Assembly: GCA_031216915.1 (NCBI GenBank)
Contig: CM062289.1
Location: 247,691,187-247,755,186 of the forward strand
Length of the DNA stretch: 64,000 nt
From: Pictodentalium vernedei
Lineage: Eukaryota; Mollusca; Scaphopoda; Dentaliida; Dentaliidae
Reading direction: 5' to 3'
Shown: piece after piece, positions 11,582-22,754 of the stretch
Layout: each line of letters opens with the position of its first letter
Numbering within the stretch: the first letter of the stretch is position 1
Program-made: the position numbers and the translations under genes
The notes under the pieces: generated by a model
Told to the model about the DNA's origin: nothing
The model's input: the letters and a program-made list of their open reading frames with translations, nothing else
Database searches by the model: none

Positions 11582-12930
11582 GGATCTTCGTGGGGAGGGC
11601 ATAGTTATTCCTCCCGTAAGCCTCACAAGTCCTACAGGTGATGATCAAGACCTCTATTGCTTGCCAGTTGGCAGAAGGTTATCAAACTTCGCGAGAAACT
11701 GGATAGTAGTCACGGAAGATCAGTGGGTGAGAAGTGTAGTCTCAGACGGCCTACGGCTATCATTCCGAGCGAAACACCCACCAACAAGATGTCCGCGTTG
11801 GACAAATCTTCCAGCAGATCCTTTCAAAAGAGAGTCTCCCCTAGTGGAGGTACAGGCTCTCTTATTAAGGAAGCAATAGAGGTCGTCGGGAATCGGAATT
11901 CTCAGGGTTTTTACTACAGTCATCTGTTCCTCATACCGAAGCCAGACGGCTTGTTCCGACCGGTAATAGACTTGAGCTGGATAAACAAGTTGATCGTGGC
12001 TCCAAAGTTCTGTATAGAAACCATTCGGTCGGTAAGAGCGAGCATTCTGGTGAACGATTATGTGGCAAGAATATAACTAAAGGACACTTACTTTCATGTC
12101 TTGGTACATCCGGCATTCAGAAAGTACCTGTGGTTCGCCGTACAAGGGAAGGTTTTTCAGTTCAGAGCAATGTGCTTTGGTCTGAACCTAGCTCCCTGGG
12201 CTTTCACTCGAATAATGAACTCGGTAATGTCATGCTTCCGAGCTCATTCGTCTGCGATAACGTTGGCTTACTTGGATGACATTCTGCAGAGATACGGCAA
12301 CAGAATTATTCTTCAGAACGATGTTCAGAGTCTGCTACTATTGCTCTGACATCTCGGTTTCATAGTAAACGAGAAAAAGATCTAGCTCCGTCCAAGTCAT
12401 TCACTCACTAGGGAATGAGCTTCAAGACTCCCAACAATCTGGTTCGTCTGCCGTTACCCAGAGCGAAGTTAGTCAGTTGTTATGCTCAGACGCAATAACA
12501 GCGAGGGAGTTCATGCGACTGATGCGGATGTGCAGAGCGGCTGCGGATCTTATTCCGATGGGCCGCCTACGCACGCGTCCCCTCCAGATATTCTTTACTC
12601 AGAACGGGAGTGTGAAGACACATTCGCTCGAAACCAGTATTGTTTTAACAGACCGAGTAAAACAAAAGGTTCAGATTTGGGCAGATCTTCAGTGGTTAAC
12701 TCAAGGAGTTCCGCTGCAGCTGCCGGATGTGCCTTTCACGATTATGACAGATGCGAGTCAGACGGGCTGGGGCACGACCTTAAGTCCCGCAGACTTGAAG
12801 GCGGCACCCATTCGATTTCATTATGTGAATTAACAGAGAGGATTCTCCTATATGTCATGAATCATTGTGTTCATCTCTCTGTCCATCATATACCGCTTCG
12901 TCTGAACGTATTAGCAGACTCCCTCTCTTA
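11582..12930 (+). pseudogene. DIRS-A reverse transcriptase / RNase H, broken
   Basis: RT pieces: HLFLIPKPDG and RPVIDLSWINKLIVAPKF (11930-12010), then FGLNLAPWAFTRIMNS (12177-12225) and the catalytic AYLDDILQR (12266-12292). A stop at 12074 and another at 12348 break the frame. RNase H begins with WLTQGVPLQLP and the first catalytic Asp in TIMTDASQTGWG (12740-12770). It then loses roughly 100 codons: the middle Glu and Asp motifs, present in DIRS-C and DIRS-D, are missing. The last motif LNVLADSLS is at 12904-12930. The overall order (RT then RNase H, no integrase) and the sequence match the pol of DIRS elements. It is inactive as it stands. Confidence 0.85.
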
Positions 12931-12999
12931 GAAAGATTGCCTGTTTCCATCGGAAGGGACTCTCAACAGGCGAATATTCAGACAGATTTGCTACTAGTG

Positions 13000-13430
13000 G
13001 GATCGTCCCATGATAGTTCTTTTTGCGACACACCTGAACAATCAGTTACCAGATCATCGAGCATACGCAGTGGACGCTCTGTCAATTTCATGGTACGAGA
13101 TGATAGGATACTCATATCCTCCAACTCTGTTGATTCAGCAGATTCTGTTGAAGATCAAACAGTCTCGTTGCAAAATCCTGCTAGTAGCACCTCTGTCGTC
13201 ACAGAAATCTTGGATCAATCTTCTCACGTGTCTGTTATGGGACATTCCCCGGAAGATTCCTCCACGAGAGGATCTTTATCAGGGGAAGTCGCGTGCACTG
13301 CATCACAATCTGGAAGGTCTCAACCTTCACGTATTTCTGTTATGCGGACCTTCCTGCACGGAAAACAATTTACAGGACACGCAGTGGACGCAATTTGTAA
13401 CTGCAGGAGGTCTTCCTCTTCGTTGAACTA
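13000..13430 (+). pseudogene. DIRS-A RNase H tail and overlapping recombinase start
   Basis: One frame (13010-13426) continues the polymerase protein, with FATHLNNQLPDHRAYAVDAL near the start and WINLLTCLLWDIPRKIPP later. The overlapping frame (12990-13479) reads into YAAKWRVFTRWC, the start of the tyrosine recombinase core. The same two-frame overlap is seen in DIRS-D at 24240-24589. This overlap is normal for DIRS elements, where the recombinase frame starts within the end of the polymerase frame. Confidence 0.6.
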
Positions 13431-15568
13431 TGCAGCGAAGTGGAGGGTTTTCACCCGTTGGTGTAGGGTCAGTCGATAGATGTATACGATCCGTCCATAC
13501 CAAATATTGCCGATTTCCTGGTCTATTTGTTTGACAATCTCAAACTGTAGCCTGTCACCATAGGTCTGTGTTATCAGATACCTACGCTCATTATGATAAC
13601 TTGACTATTGGATCAAATACTTCTTGATCCAAGCTAGTTAGAAATTTCTGTCACAATAGATTTTAGAGTGCCAATGTTGTTTCAGTAAGAGGTAAGTAAA
13701 ACTGCCGCAAATGGGTTAGGAATATGCAGTCAACTTGTCATGTGTAACCTTGAATTGCTGTCAGCCTTAATAGGGAACGTTTGGTCAGTGCTGTTTGCCA
13801 TGGAATAATGATGTTTGTAAATTGCGGGTGGAGAGTGCAAGGTATATGAAAAAGCGTGCAAGAAATTAAGTCAAGGCTGATTGTAATGAAAATAGAAGTC
13901 ACTCTGTTTTGTGATTTATTGTGAGATGGATCGAAATATAAAATATATTTGGAAATAATATTAAATAGAAACTGCTTCATGGAACAAATGTTATGGGTTT
14001 GCTGCCATTCACTTTGTAAGTAAATGTAAATATGTACAAAATCGGATTTCTCTGTTATTTTACATTTAAGGCTACAGTTAACGGAATAAACGCCCATAGT
14101 AAAATTGTTTCCTACAGTAGTCTAAACGCGCGTCGTAAAATTGTTTCGTTACATAATTTTTATTTCATTTATATTTACTAAATATGGCCTGAACTATAAG
14201 TAAACAAATGTTTGCTTATCTTTCAGGTGGTCTCCGTGTTGGGATATGAGGCGGTGTCGATTGTACAGAAGCCCGGAAGTGTGATTTCAACTTCACGTTA
14301 AATAAGAAGTGAATGGAGAGTCATGTTGTTAATCGGCGTCAGCAGTCAAAGTGAACTCAGAAATAGATTTGAATGCATGCTACGGAAGCCTGTAGGTGAA
14401 ACTGTGTTACATGCTTTGTGCAATTATCTGTGAAATATACTTAGTGTATAAGCTTAGTGCATTCCTGTGTGGAAAACGCTTCGTGCATATCTTAGTGAAA
14501 GCTTAGTGCATTCCTGTGTGGAAAACGCTTCGTGCATATTATCTTAGTGAGCTTAGCACAGTTGATCATATGATTTCCGTAGTGATTAGTGAATGAATTG
14601 TATCTCTGGTGTTATGACTAATGCCCACCTTTGTGTGATAGAGAGTCGATATTGACTGGTGTGTGAAGGATTGGGTTGATGTATGCCAAATTTATAATTA
14701 GTAAATGTGTCACTTGTTTGATGATATGGTTATCAAAACTGAATAAAATCCAGATGTAAATAAAATGAGTGATTCCAGACAGTATATTGACTGTACAGAC
14801 ATAACTGTGTTGATTGTTGGTCGTTGTGTTTCTCCACTCGGTCATTTATGACAATTTCTCTATCAATAGACCTAGAACACTCAGATTAATTCCTAAGTGG
14901 AATTTGGCTTGGGTTCTGTTGAAGCTCAAAGAAGCTCTTTTTGAGCCATTGGATGTCGTAGAGTTCAAATTCTTGACCAATAAAATGGCATTTCTCTTAG
15001 CCTTTGCATCTGCTAGAAGAGTCAGTGAACTTCATGCATTATCTGTTGATGAATCTCATTACCGTAGTGTGGGAAATACCATTACCCTCACAATGGAATT
15101 GGGATTCTTGGCTAAGAATCAGATTCTGGATAAGCGGCTGGAGCCTATTGTCATTAAGGCTTTACCATCCTCGGATAACTGTAGACCTTTGCTGTGTCCA
15201 GCTATGCGCATTTATAAATGTCGATCGGATTTTGTTAGAAAGGGAAGAAAATGTTTCTTTATTTCATTGATTCCTAACAGAAAGGATATTTTTGTTCATG
15301 CTGTCGCTAGATGGATTCAGTTGGCAATACGCATTGCCTATGAAAATCTATCTTCGGATCAACGTTCTGTCAATAAGATCTCAGCACACAAGCACTGTCC
15401 ACTTATTGGGCTTATTCTAACAGTATATCCATTACTGATCTCATGAAGGCAGCATTCTGGACACAGCCCTCTTCATTTACCAAGTTTTACCTGAGAAATT
15501 TAGAGTCCATCTCCGGTGACCTTAGATCTTTGGGTCCTCTTTCTGTTGCTCAGAATGTCGTCCATTAA
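13430..15568 (+). pseudogene. DIRS-A tyrosine recombinase, split by an insert
   Basis: The first part (13430-13660) covers AAKWRVFTRWC and IADFLVYLFDN, with a stop near 13477 and frame drift after it. The second part resumes at 14867 with PRTLRLIPKWNLAWVLLKLK. It includes AFASARRVSELHALS (14998-15044), which carries the first catalytic Arg of tyrosine recombinases, then HAVARWIQLAIR (15298-15333). After a frameshift near 15392 comes LMKAAFW and FYLRNLE with the candidate nucleophilic Tyr (15440-15503). The end is a stop at about 15566. This enzyme would join the circular DNA copy to the chromosome. Frameshifts and the 1.2-kb insert make it inactive. Confidence 0.85.
13661..14866. mobile_element. 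unidentified 1.2-kb insert in the DIRS-A recombinase
   Basis: The recombinase reading is cut after GTCACAATAG (to 13660) and resumes after ATCAATAG (to 14867). The flanks share CAATAG, or more loosely AATTTCTNNNNCAATAG, consistent with a 6-bp or imperfect 17-bp target duplication. Inside is a direct duplication of about 47 bp (GCTTAGTGCATTCCTGTGTG at 14452 and 14501). No transposase, RT or tRNA-like head is recognisable. It could be a solo LTR or a non-autonomous retroposon; I cannot decide. Confidence 0.6.
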
Positions 15569-15569
15569 T

Positions 15570-16165
15570 GTTACATCTATAAGGTCTTTAGGCAGTCCGT
15601 TCCAGAACTGACGCTGTTCCGCTGCCCTCTTTGTTCTGAGGAAATTTACCTCAGAACAAGGGGGGGGGGGGGGGGAGAGGGGTTTTCCCTTATGATCATC
15701 TGGGATTATAGTGAAAAGCAAGGGAAGACCTCCTTCGGTGTCAGTAGTCCTGCATCAGTGCTGGATAATGTGTAGCTCAGGGGGAATCAATAACTGTGTC
15801 TCATTTATGTACGGTTTTTAAAGTGTAGCTCACTGTGAAGCATTTGTATATGTCACGTGTCAAACGGGCATTAATATACAACCCTCGGACACTTTAAAAT
15901 GAGTATAAAGAGTCTCATTCTCTGGACTATCTTTATATATTGGTTGTTCTTCACCGAATTAGCATAATGGGTTATGCTGGCATTAAGTGGAGAATTATAT
16001 ATTATGTAATACCCAATTACATTGTTGGTGTTATTTCTTTCTCTTTTCTCGTAAAAGAAAAGGTCATATGTAATTCCTATCTTCTCCTATTCTCTTGTAG
16101 GAGCTATTCTTTACAGAAGTAGTTGAGAGATTGGATTTTCCTTTAAGTCCTAGGCCCTCCAGCTG
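15570..16165 (+). other. DIRS-A 3' non-coding region
   Basis: Untranslated sequence between the recombinase stop and the internal complementary region. The same blocks occur in DIRS-C (54560-55140): ATGTCACGTGTCAAACGGGC (15849), GAGTATAAAGAGTCTCATT (15900) and the CCTAGGCCCTCCAGC line before the complementary region. A G-run of about 14 lies at 15660. No gene seen. Confidence 0.6.
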
Positions 16166-16275
16166 TTTTTCGATTCAGCTAGTCTGGGCCATTGGTTGTC
16201 ATATAAAAATATGATAAATTTTAAGTAATTTGTATATTTTTTATACTTCCAATGGCCCAGATGGGTATGCCCCTC
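16165..16275 (+). repeat. DIRS-A internal complementary region
   Basis: Reads CTAGTCTGGGCCATTGGTTG, then a TATAAAAATATGATAAATTT junction, then TATTTTTTATACTTCCAATG. The first half is the inverse of the extreme left end (7046-7080) and the second half the inverse of the extreme right end (16520-16563). It therefore reproduces the two ends joined head to tail. In DIRS elements this region templates completion and circularisation of the cDNA. Confidence 0.85.
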
Positions 16276-16327
16276 CCATGAGTGGGCACTCATACCTCCC
16301 CCGCTGTTTATAACATTTAACAGGCAA

Positions 16328-16563
16328 TCTGGAGAAAGAATGATGGTTGGCACCAATTTCAGTATCTTCCTGGATACTGCTCATGCGCAGATCTCAAAAG
16401 TATGGAGGACCATCTAGGACTTGATTTTTTCGGTTTTCCATGCAAATTTTGAGGATTGGGGGGCAAAATTTGTGTTTAGCCCTGGATTCAATTTGAATTA
16501 GCTCCAACTAGTCTGGGCCATTGGTAAGTATAAAAAATATACAAATTACTTAAAATTTATCAT
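16328..16563 (-). repeat. DIRS-A right inverted terminal repeat and outer end
   Basis: Inverse of 7063-7255, ending CTAGTCTGGGCCATTGG at 16525. The non-repeated outer extension TAAGTATAAAAAATATACAA runs to about 16563 and is repeated, inverted, in the internal complementary region. Confidence 0.85.
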
Positions 16564-16867
16564 TTTCCACTACTGGAAATCTGGGCATTATTTGTGTTGA
16601 AGCATCTCAATACCAGAAAAAATCATCTTACTGGACAACAGTTATGAATAGTTACATGACTTCATTCAGAGGTGGGCAGATTGGAAATTTTGCATAACCC
16701 CTGAAAGGTTATGCAAAATAATTTTGCACAACTCTTTCTGAATTAGACAACCTCTTCTTCACTAGTCAATAGAACCATGTTTTTCACCTAGGTCTACAGC
16801 TGTGCATTTAACCCAAAATCGCAACACCCTTTTCTCAGAACAGCAGTGCTACACAATTTGGTATCAA

Positions 16868-17115
16868 GTTTCTTTTCAACCTACTCACAATTGTTTACAA
16901 TTGGCTGTAACGTAAGTGCAAGCCCTACTTCGGAACTAACTGAAGCTTTTAGAGAACTTTTCCAAACAAGTTGGAAAAGTAATAGAGTGCAAAAGCACCA
17001 AAAAGATCGAAAAAAGGGTCGAGCGAGATCAGCGCTCGAAATGACAGGTACTCTCTCTGTACACCTCTTGCGTTTACCGAGCGCATGCGCAACAACCGTG
17101 ACGTCAATTCCTTTA
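16868..17115 (+). repeat. DIRS-D left inverted terminal repeat
   Basis: Outer end TTTCTTTTCAACCTACTCAC, then ACAATTGTTTACAATTGGCT through CGCATGCGCAACAACCGTGA. The inverse is at 25865-26095 with few mismatches. The palindromic CGCATGCGC lies at the inner part of both copies, as in the DIRS-C repeats. The outer 20 bp differ from the right end and reappear in the internal complementary region. Confidence 0.9.
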
Positions 17116-17392
17116 ATTTCTGCCATTTGTACATGGTCGGAAATTTTTGTGACTCGTGCTACTTTGCCGTTTTTCATCGTGAATAACTTATTATATGTGC
17201 TTTGCATTTCATTGTGTGCAAGTGGATTGTATCCTTTTGTCAAGCTCTCCAAATTGTTTTTGATTAATGTTATTTTTTATCATTATTGCTTGTTTCTTCA
17301 GACTTAATCTTGTTTTTCCCCCATGTGTGAACACGACCTTTGTGCTATTTTCCGTCGGCGGGAAGCTTGATTTCATTATTTTCATTCATATA

Positions 17393-19807
17393 ATGCCAAA
17401 GACCTCTTGCTTGCAAGTGAAGCATGTGGACGACTCTCATTCCACATGTGTCACTTGCAACAATTGCACTCAGGCCCAATCATGTGGTATTTGTGGGGTT
17501 TGGTCCTCTAAATTCTGGGCTTTTGTTAACAAGGTGGTTCTGTCCAGAGCTAGAACCCCTCATTCTCGGGGTAAGGGTAGCCGTGCCATAGCCGACATTT
17601 CTGCTGGTGCACGTGGTGACTCTGTCACACAGGATTCTGATCTGTCTTCTGTGGCGAGTTCCTCTGCAACTGTTGACGGTGCTAGTTCAGTGATACCTGA
17701 CGTGGAGACCGTGGTCTCTTTGTCTTCTGATTTCACTCTTGAGGCCTCTGTTTTCGTAGAGAGCTTCTCCGAGGTCAGCTCGGTGACCCTCTCCAATCTG
17801 CCTCCTACGCCATCAACAGTTGCTGAGGAAGTTGTTCCTGCAGATCCTATTCTGTCTGATGGTGGCTCTTCCATCTCCTCTGGGGATGGTCTACAGTCTC
17901 GGGGGACCGAGGCTGTATCTGCTGGTGTGTCTGTGTGCTCTCAGCCTCCCCTAGCCTCGCGGCGGGGCTGTGCGGGTTTGCTGTCTGCTCTGTCTCATCT
18001 GGCTAGGTTTGCTCCTAGTCAGTTGAGCCGGTCGGTCGCTTCGGCATCGATTCCTCGCCCTCGAGTGAATCGTTTATTGTTCCTCCTTCCCCTGCTAGTG
18101 TGCCACCTAGCAGGATGGTGTTGGGACATTGGCATCCAGGGCCTGCTGTTCGGCAGCGGTCAGTGACAGCCCCTGTTAGCTGTCACTCTCGGAACCTTCC
18201 TCCGGTGATTCCTCACTGTGTTCCGAGTCTGGGTGTCGATCAATGCTTGCCGTCGGTCTCAGAGGATGGGCAGTTGGGGCCGTCTGCCGCGCAGAGGCCA
18301 ATGACAGGTTCCTGTCATTCTTGGGACAATCCTACGGTGTCTTCTCACCGTGTCCTAGGTCCAGCTACCGATCGACGTGCGCCGTCGGTCTTTTTCGAGG
18401 ATTTACAGGCAGGACCTTCTGTTTCGCAGAGGTCAGTGATGGCCCCTGGGCGTCACAATTGGGACTATCCTCCAATGTCTTCTCACCGTATCCCTATTCT
18501 GTCTGCCGATCGACGTTCGACGTCAGTCTCTTCTGAGGATTTGGGTTCTTCTACCAGAAGAGTCCATTGGGAGGACACTCCGTCAGGCGTTGGTGCTGCG
18601 ACGGATTCTCAGGGTGACCTGCGTCAGGCCGTTTTGGCGCTCACCCGGTTGCTTTCTAGCAACCCTCAAGTTGGCCTCCCTGTGCCTCCTGAGGCACAAC
18701 CTCCTTTGGTCGGTCGCCGAGATGTCTCGCCTGGTCCCTTGGATACTGCTCAGTCTTCCCAGGAGGTTTCTGCTGGTCAGCCCGAGTTTGGCTACGTCTC
18801 CTCTGCTACGAAGGATGACGATTATCTGGAAGGTGATGGGGCCCCCCTCGTCAGTCTTGGGGCAGGCTTTGGATTTCGTCTTCGGCTTATTGCCGGAAGT
18901 TCAACCTTCAGACCAGCCATCTGTGACCGTCCGGCCGTGGTCCACTGTGGAGCGCCGTAACCCTGTTGAGCCTTCTAGCTCTGGGGCTTTGCGTCCTCTG
19001 CAATCGGCTCAGGTTGTTGAGTCCTTCCAGGGCTTAGATGCCAAAATGCGTTCTAAGGCCCTCAAGGGTTCCTTCTTTTCTAGAGCTGATGCCTTTCTGC
19101 CTCCATCGCGGTTTCGTGTTTACGATTCCGTCTGTCCTCCAGTCTTCCAAGGGATGACTACTGTGGATGAGGATTCTTCTTCCCTCGGGTTAACTAAGCC
19201 TAAGTCGGCAGTTCTCCCGATGTCGGTAGTTGAATCTATGGTGGGCCTGTCCCAAGAGATGCTGGGTATGTTATCTCTCGCGGACCATGTCGTCGCTGCT
19301 CCGGCTGAATATTTTCCACCAGGGGAGTTTGATGACGCTCAGGTGCCTTTTCGCGTTTTGTCACAGGCTCTTATGAACTTGACACACGCTCACTCCTGTA
19401 ACACGGCTAATTTGGAGCTGGCACGCCGGGATGCGGTGTTGGATTCTTCTCCATCCCTTCCTTCTGAGCAACATGCTGTTTTGAGGTCTGCCTCTTTGGT
19501 GGGACCTCAGTTGTTCCATGGTTCCGTGGAAGCTGTTCGTGGCGAAGTTCTTCGTCATTCGAAAGATCAGCTTTTGCTGCGACAGCTTGACCAACTTGCT
19601 GCTGCGGGTGGTGGTCGTTCCAGGCCCGCCAAGCGTGCTGCTGCGTCTGCCTCGTCGGTGACATCGGCTATGCCTTCGGCTCCATCTGCTCCTTCTGCAC
19701 ATAAGAAGCGCCGACGTGGCCAGGCTCGCTGGCAGCCTCAGGCAGGAAAGTCTCAGGACTCCCGAGGTGGTTTCGCCTCTCAGGGGCCTCATCGAGGCCG
19801 CAAGTGA
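17393..19807 (+). pseudogene. DIRS-D gag-like protein, two frameshifts
   Basis: Begins near the Met of MPKTSCLQVKHVDD (17393) with a zinc-type Cys cluster (CVTCNNCTQAQSCGIC, 17452-17499). The middle is Ser/Pro-rich and acidic, with an imperfect repeat of about 40 residues: lines like GPSVSQRSVMAPG recur at roughly 18140, 18280 and 18410. One frameshift lies around 18010-18040 and another at the C-run near 18840. The last part (18850-19807) holds the conserved ANLELARRDAVLDSS and a basic tail ending KKRRRGQARWQ, like the DIRS-A gag. The full length would be about 800 residues, twice the DIRS-A frame, mainly through the repeat-rich middle. Role: RNA-binding structural protein. Confidence 0.75.
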
Positions 19808-19870
19808 GGGTTCTCACCTCGATTCGCCTCCAGTCGGGGGAAGGCTGTCGCTGTTTTACGACCTTTGGAC

Positions 19871-22746
19871 TAGTGTCATGCGAATATGAAATTTTTTTCG
19901 ACTCGAACATTGACTCGAATTTCCCCTTTGAATGTTCGATTCGGTCGAATATCGAATTCGAATACTATAATTACAAAAGAAACGTGTTACAAATACAAGA
20001 CCCTGATTTTGAGATTTTCTTGTATATATTACATTAATTCCCTGGTATATTCATCCCATACATAACTATAAGTATAATAAGTAACATTGTAACTAGATCT
20101 AGGAATTCTGGGAAATGTAATGGAAATGAGAAATATTGAGAATGAACACGCGTCTTTTTGCTCGTTTTCGCTGGCCAGCGATATGGTAATGGCAGTCTGG
20201 AAACTACCATTAGACTTATCGCTGGTAGAGTTACTACTTCCCTTGGACCACTGACTCACAAAAGATTCACGCATTGATGGCTGTGACTCACAAAAGATTC
20301 ACGCATTGATGGCTGCGATTCGTTCATAAGCGGACTGTCAATATCACTCTCTCAGTGGTCCAAGGGAAGTAACTCTACGAGCGATAAGTCTAATGGTAGT
20401 TTCCAGACCGCCATTACCATATCGCTTTGTGACGTTTTGTCATATAGATATACAAGAAAGAAACGATATTTTTGACATAAATTAACACCAGGTTTAATCA
20501 TTAACACTATTAATTAACATATTAAACAATTGCAAGAAGATTCGTTAGAGTCGTTAGACCTACACTTCCTACAGCCCTACTTGAACCTTTGAATCAGAGA
20601 TATACCATCAGATCCGACTCTGAAAACTGAAATAAATTTAAAATCAAAGTGAGTTGGCCGAATCGCAATACAACTGTTACAACAACAAGAACGAAATGAG
20701 TCCATTGTCACTTTTTTAGTTCAACTACAGAAAAGTCATTCAATCAGGTCGCCGTTTTTTCTGGCCCAAATCAATGTGGTGGCGTTCTGTCTAGATAACC
20801 GATGTCTTCTATCTGTGATAGTGCAAGAACCCACCGAATTTACTCTTTTGGAGGAACAGTTGGTTGCTTGAATGGAAAACAAATCCCGAGCCACAGATGA
20901 TAAAAGAGGGAAACTTCCTGCATTCTCACGCCAAAATTGTAAGGGGCTCTCATTTCTGTTAGCAACAGGGCAAACTGTGTACCCACTTAATTCGGCGGTT
21001 AAACAGGCTTCTTGATTCATCTGGGCACCCGACTCTGTTGAACAGCTCGAGCTTTGTATGTCTTTAAATATAGCATCCATCAAAGATGGACGCTTAGGGG
21101 ATTTATCCGAGTCATCGACGCTAGCTTGCTGGGTGTGATGATGCGAAGAATCAGCACTCGGTTCGTCATCCTTGAGACAAGCTACGGAATCAACAATGTA
21201 CCGCTTTGCAATGTCAAAGTTATCCTGCTTTATCAATGTCTTAAAGCGGGGGTCTAAAAATGTTGAGGCTAGCAGATAGCCTTGGCTGAGATCAAACCTC
21301 CCTTCTAATTCTGAAATTAGACCATCACGAAATGCCTTCGTACCATGTGAAGTTTGGGATGACAGCTCTCGTTTCAAGGTTTGAATACAGGGAAATATCA
21401 TCGATATGCTGACAACAGTGTCCGCGCTAAGGATAGTTGTAGCCTCAGAAAGGGGTTTCAGTAGTGGCAGAACTGACTGTCTAATTTGATTTAAAGCCGA
21501 CGATATGGGCGGTGGTGGCGAACTTGCACATTTTCTGTTCTGCTCACATTCTACCAATGCCGTGGCTATGGGTGATGCATTCTTCTTACTCCATTCCAAT
21601 AATGTACACGTGCTATTAAAGCGAGTTGACACGTCAAGGGGTGGGTCCGATTCAGAGAGGCCCGCTGCTAACTGGTGTTTATGTAAAGCATGCAGCCCAA
21701 CCGTTGATGAATTAAAGAATGTAGTTATTCTGTGTGTGGCATCTATCAGGTTCTTAACCATTGGTTGTTGCTTTAGATTTGAATTTATACACAGCTGTAG
21801 TTTATGGGCGGGGGAATGTAACTGCCGTCTGTTAAAGTGCTGCATAGTTTTTGGAACCCTTTCCCAGCTACTAACTCAAATGGGCGCCCATCTGCCACTA
21901 CAAAAGAAAGAACAGCCGCGTCATATTTACTTTTCATATCGCCGTCGATTTTTCTTCGTGTAAATGCGGTCATACTGGCTTGTTTCTTGGAGTGTGAGCC
22001 AGAGGTAGCTGTAGTTTGGGCTTGGCTATGGTCGACAATAGTACTGGGACGAGGCCTCTTAATACCCTGTCCCTGTGCTTTTCTAATTTTTTCATCATCT
22101 TCTTTTGCCTTGTCGTACAGCTCTCTGTGTTTTTTCAAATGCACCCACAGGTGACTAGTTGTCCCAGTAGATTGGACTTTGTAAATCGTGGAACATGTGT
22201 TACACTTATAGGTTCCCGATACTTTGTCAAGAGAAAAGTAGGAATGTATTATCGAGTGCGACATTTTCTATTGATACAGACGACAATAATCACCAAATGA
22301 CATATTTCGGTATTTGGGACGGTAGGTAAAAAACTCCGACCTGGAAACGACATAGCGTAACTCAATACCGGAACATAACTGTGTGCCAGTGTGTGGCGTA
22401 AACGTAATTCCTTTTTATGTAGAATACATTATTAAACCCACACGTTCAAAGAAACAAGCCATACACCGATACACGGTCATACACCATAGACGCTTCACAT
22501 TTTCACGATTAGGATTTGACTTCGTAATTGAAATTTGAGAACCACAGATCAAGGCTACGTTCCTGTATATTGCACCATTTTGAGCGCGATTGTTGTCATC
22601 GTGGTGGAAATTTACGACATTAGAGATTGTTCGTCGTCGCTATATTCGAAATTGTTATATTCAGGTTTCAAATCGACTCGAACTCAACTCGAATTTAAAT
22701 GTCGACTCGAATTCGACTCGAATTTTCGAATATTCGCATGACACTA
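19871..22746 (-). mobile_element. hAT DNA transposon with 8-bp target duplication
   Basis: 2,876 bp bounded by TAGTGTCATGCGAATAT and its inverse ATATTCGCATGACACTA. It is flanked on both sides by CTTTGGAC (19863-19870 and 22747-22754), a perfect 8-bp duplication as made by hAT transposases. Removing the element and one duplicate restores an uninterrupted DIRS-D polymerase frame. Sub-terminal regions are rich in TCGAAT/ATTCGA words. It carries one transposase gene on the minus strand, which is deleted internally. Confidence 0.95.
20736..22264 (-). pseudogene. hAT transposase (ZBED type), internally deleted
   Basis: The N-terminal frame (22264 to 21785) starts with a BED zinc finger: YKCNTC near residue 18, then HLWVHLKKH with the paired His. 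A basic linker and the segment RPFELVAGKGFQKLC follow. Just after this point the reading passes to another frame (21845 to 20736), which opens at AHKLQLCI. In full-length relatives about 200 residues, including the first catalytic acidic residues, lie between these two segments, so that part is missing. The C-terminal end is the hAT dimerisation domain (QFWRENAGSFPLLSSVARD, then ITDRRHRLS). The enzyme would cut and paste the element; this copy cannot be active. The deletion junction is at about 21800-21845. Confidence 0.85.
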
Positions 22747-22754
22747 CTTTGGAC

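Larger units (their letters stand above)
7046..16563 (+). mobile_element. DIRS-A, DIRS-type tyrosine-recombinase retrotransposon
   Basis: About 9.5 kb, or about 7 kb once two insertions (8060-9423 and 13661-14866) are removed, close to the length of DIRS-C. Order: left inverted repeat, Cys-rich plus basic gag, reverse transcriptase and RNase H, tyrosine recombinase, internal complementary region, right inverted repeat. There is no integrase, no aspartic protease and no direct LTR, as expected of the DIRS order. Gag is the only long intact frame. RT/RNase H has stops and a deletion, and the recombinase is split and frameshifted. It is therefore a dead copy. The termini begin with CCAATGGCCCAGACTAGC. 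Confidence 0.9.

Noticed and set aside
21054..22300. Plus-strand open frames across the hAT element
   Set aside because: Antisense shadows of the minus-strand transposase, which has the recognisable domains.
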